The position numbers and the translations under genes are program-made. The notes under the pieces are model-generated. The model did no database searches, was not told the DNA's origin, and was given only the letters and a program-made list of their open reading frames with translations. A DNA stretch of 64,000 nt from Streptomyces sp. SID486. Lineage in GTDB: Bacteria > Actinomycetota > Actinomycetes > Streptomycetales > Streptomycetaceae. The DNA is taken from assembly GCF_009865385.1 (NCBI RefSeq), contig NZ_WWJT01000748.1, positions 62,001 to 126,000 of the forward strand. The letters run 5' to 3'. Positions 63,741 to 64,000 of this stretch are shown piece after piece. Position 1 is the stretch's first letter, and the number at the start of each line of letters is the position of its first letter.

Positions 63741-63976
63741 GCATGCGAAGCCTCTGGTGGAGACGGTTCTCTTGGTCGAAAACCCATCTCTTACCAGGGG
63801 CTTCAGCTGTCTATCAGCTGAACTGCGCGGGTGTCATGAGAGGTTGGGAATGGCTCACTGTCTGCCGTGACCGATGAGTTTTGTGCGGATCCGTGGTCGA
63901 TACGGCTGGATACACCGACAGCGGTGGGCCTGTGCTGGGGACGTTCCAGCGCGGGTGGAAGCAGATGGAGGCTGTG

Positions 63977-64000
63977 ATGAGCGTCGACGACTCCGACCAG
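63977..64000 (+). CDS. Start of a gene running off the right edge
   Basis: ATG 63977 follows GGAGG (63967-63971) at good spacing and reads MSVDDSDQ to the window end. Too short to identify. Confidence 0.4.

Noticed and set aside
1..64000. tRNA and rRNA genes
   Set aside because: Looked for T-loop (GGTTCGAATC-like) and rRNA signatures by eye and found none that could be supported.

Overview
The window is high-GC actinobacterial DNA, almost certainly Streptomyces. Codon third positions are strongly G/C, GTG starts and 4-bp ATGA/GTGA overlaps are common, and the families present (very long RHS and LamG secreted proteins, DUF6193, GlxA regulators, PPOX-F420 proteins, replication-relaxation and FtsK/TraSA-like proteins, TnsA-like subunits) are typical of that genus. 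The density of insertion sequences, truncated genes and relics points to an accessory region: a chromosome arm, genomic island or large linear plasmid.

Layout. 1-0.4 kb: tail of a TniB-like ATPase. 1.0-5.8 kb: an intact compact cluster with a MazG-like pyrophosphohydrolase, an orphan acyl carrier protein, an XRE plus ImmA/IrrE pair, a thymidylate-synthase homologue and a protein resembling the 5-hmdU DNA kinase/hypermodification family. I regard this as the best candidate for an undescribed system: enzymes that would make, police or attach a modified pyrimidine. 6.2-13.8 kb: a decaying restriction-like island, consisting of a degenerate methylase/HsdS-like/HEPN-like protein, a helicase lacking its N-terminal ATPase half, and a PD-(D/E)XK nuclease gene cut in two by an IS with a clean TA duplication. 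13.8-18.3 kb: replication-relaxation fragment, then a three-gene Tn7/Tn5053-like transposition operon. 18.5-20.7 kb: a nucleotidyltransferase two-gene operon and a frameshifted FtsK/TraSA-like gene. 20.8-21.9 kb: a complete IS. 22.4-35.5 kb: a polymorphic toxin locus (immunity candidate, about 2,600-residue RHS protein with a C-terminal deaminase-like domain, and a divergent LamG/ricin secreted protein). 35.6-49.4 kb: nested and broken IS copies between a GlxA-type regulator/oxidoreductase pair, a YdcF protein and several pseudogenes. 49.5 kb: a two-to-three-repeat type I-E CRISPR relic. 49.8-53.5 kb: DUF2993 protein, MMPL transporter and divergent TetR regulator. 54.2-57.2 kb: PPOX protein and an ISL3 element carrying a passenger gene. 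57.2-59.4 kb: decayed TnsA/TnsB genes. 59.5-60.5 kb: a membrane-anchored Mrr-like nuclease operon. The rest holds a broken TPR regulator, two small unknown genes and a broken IS5-family transposase.

All family assignments come from reading motifs by eye; no database search was run. Start codons were chosen from visible Shine-Dalgarno sequences and overlaps where possible.
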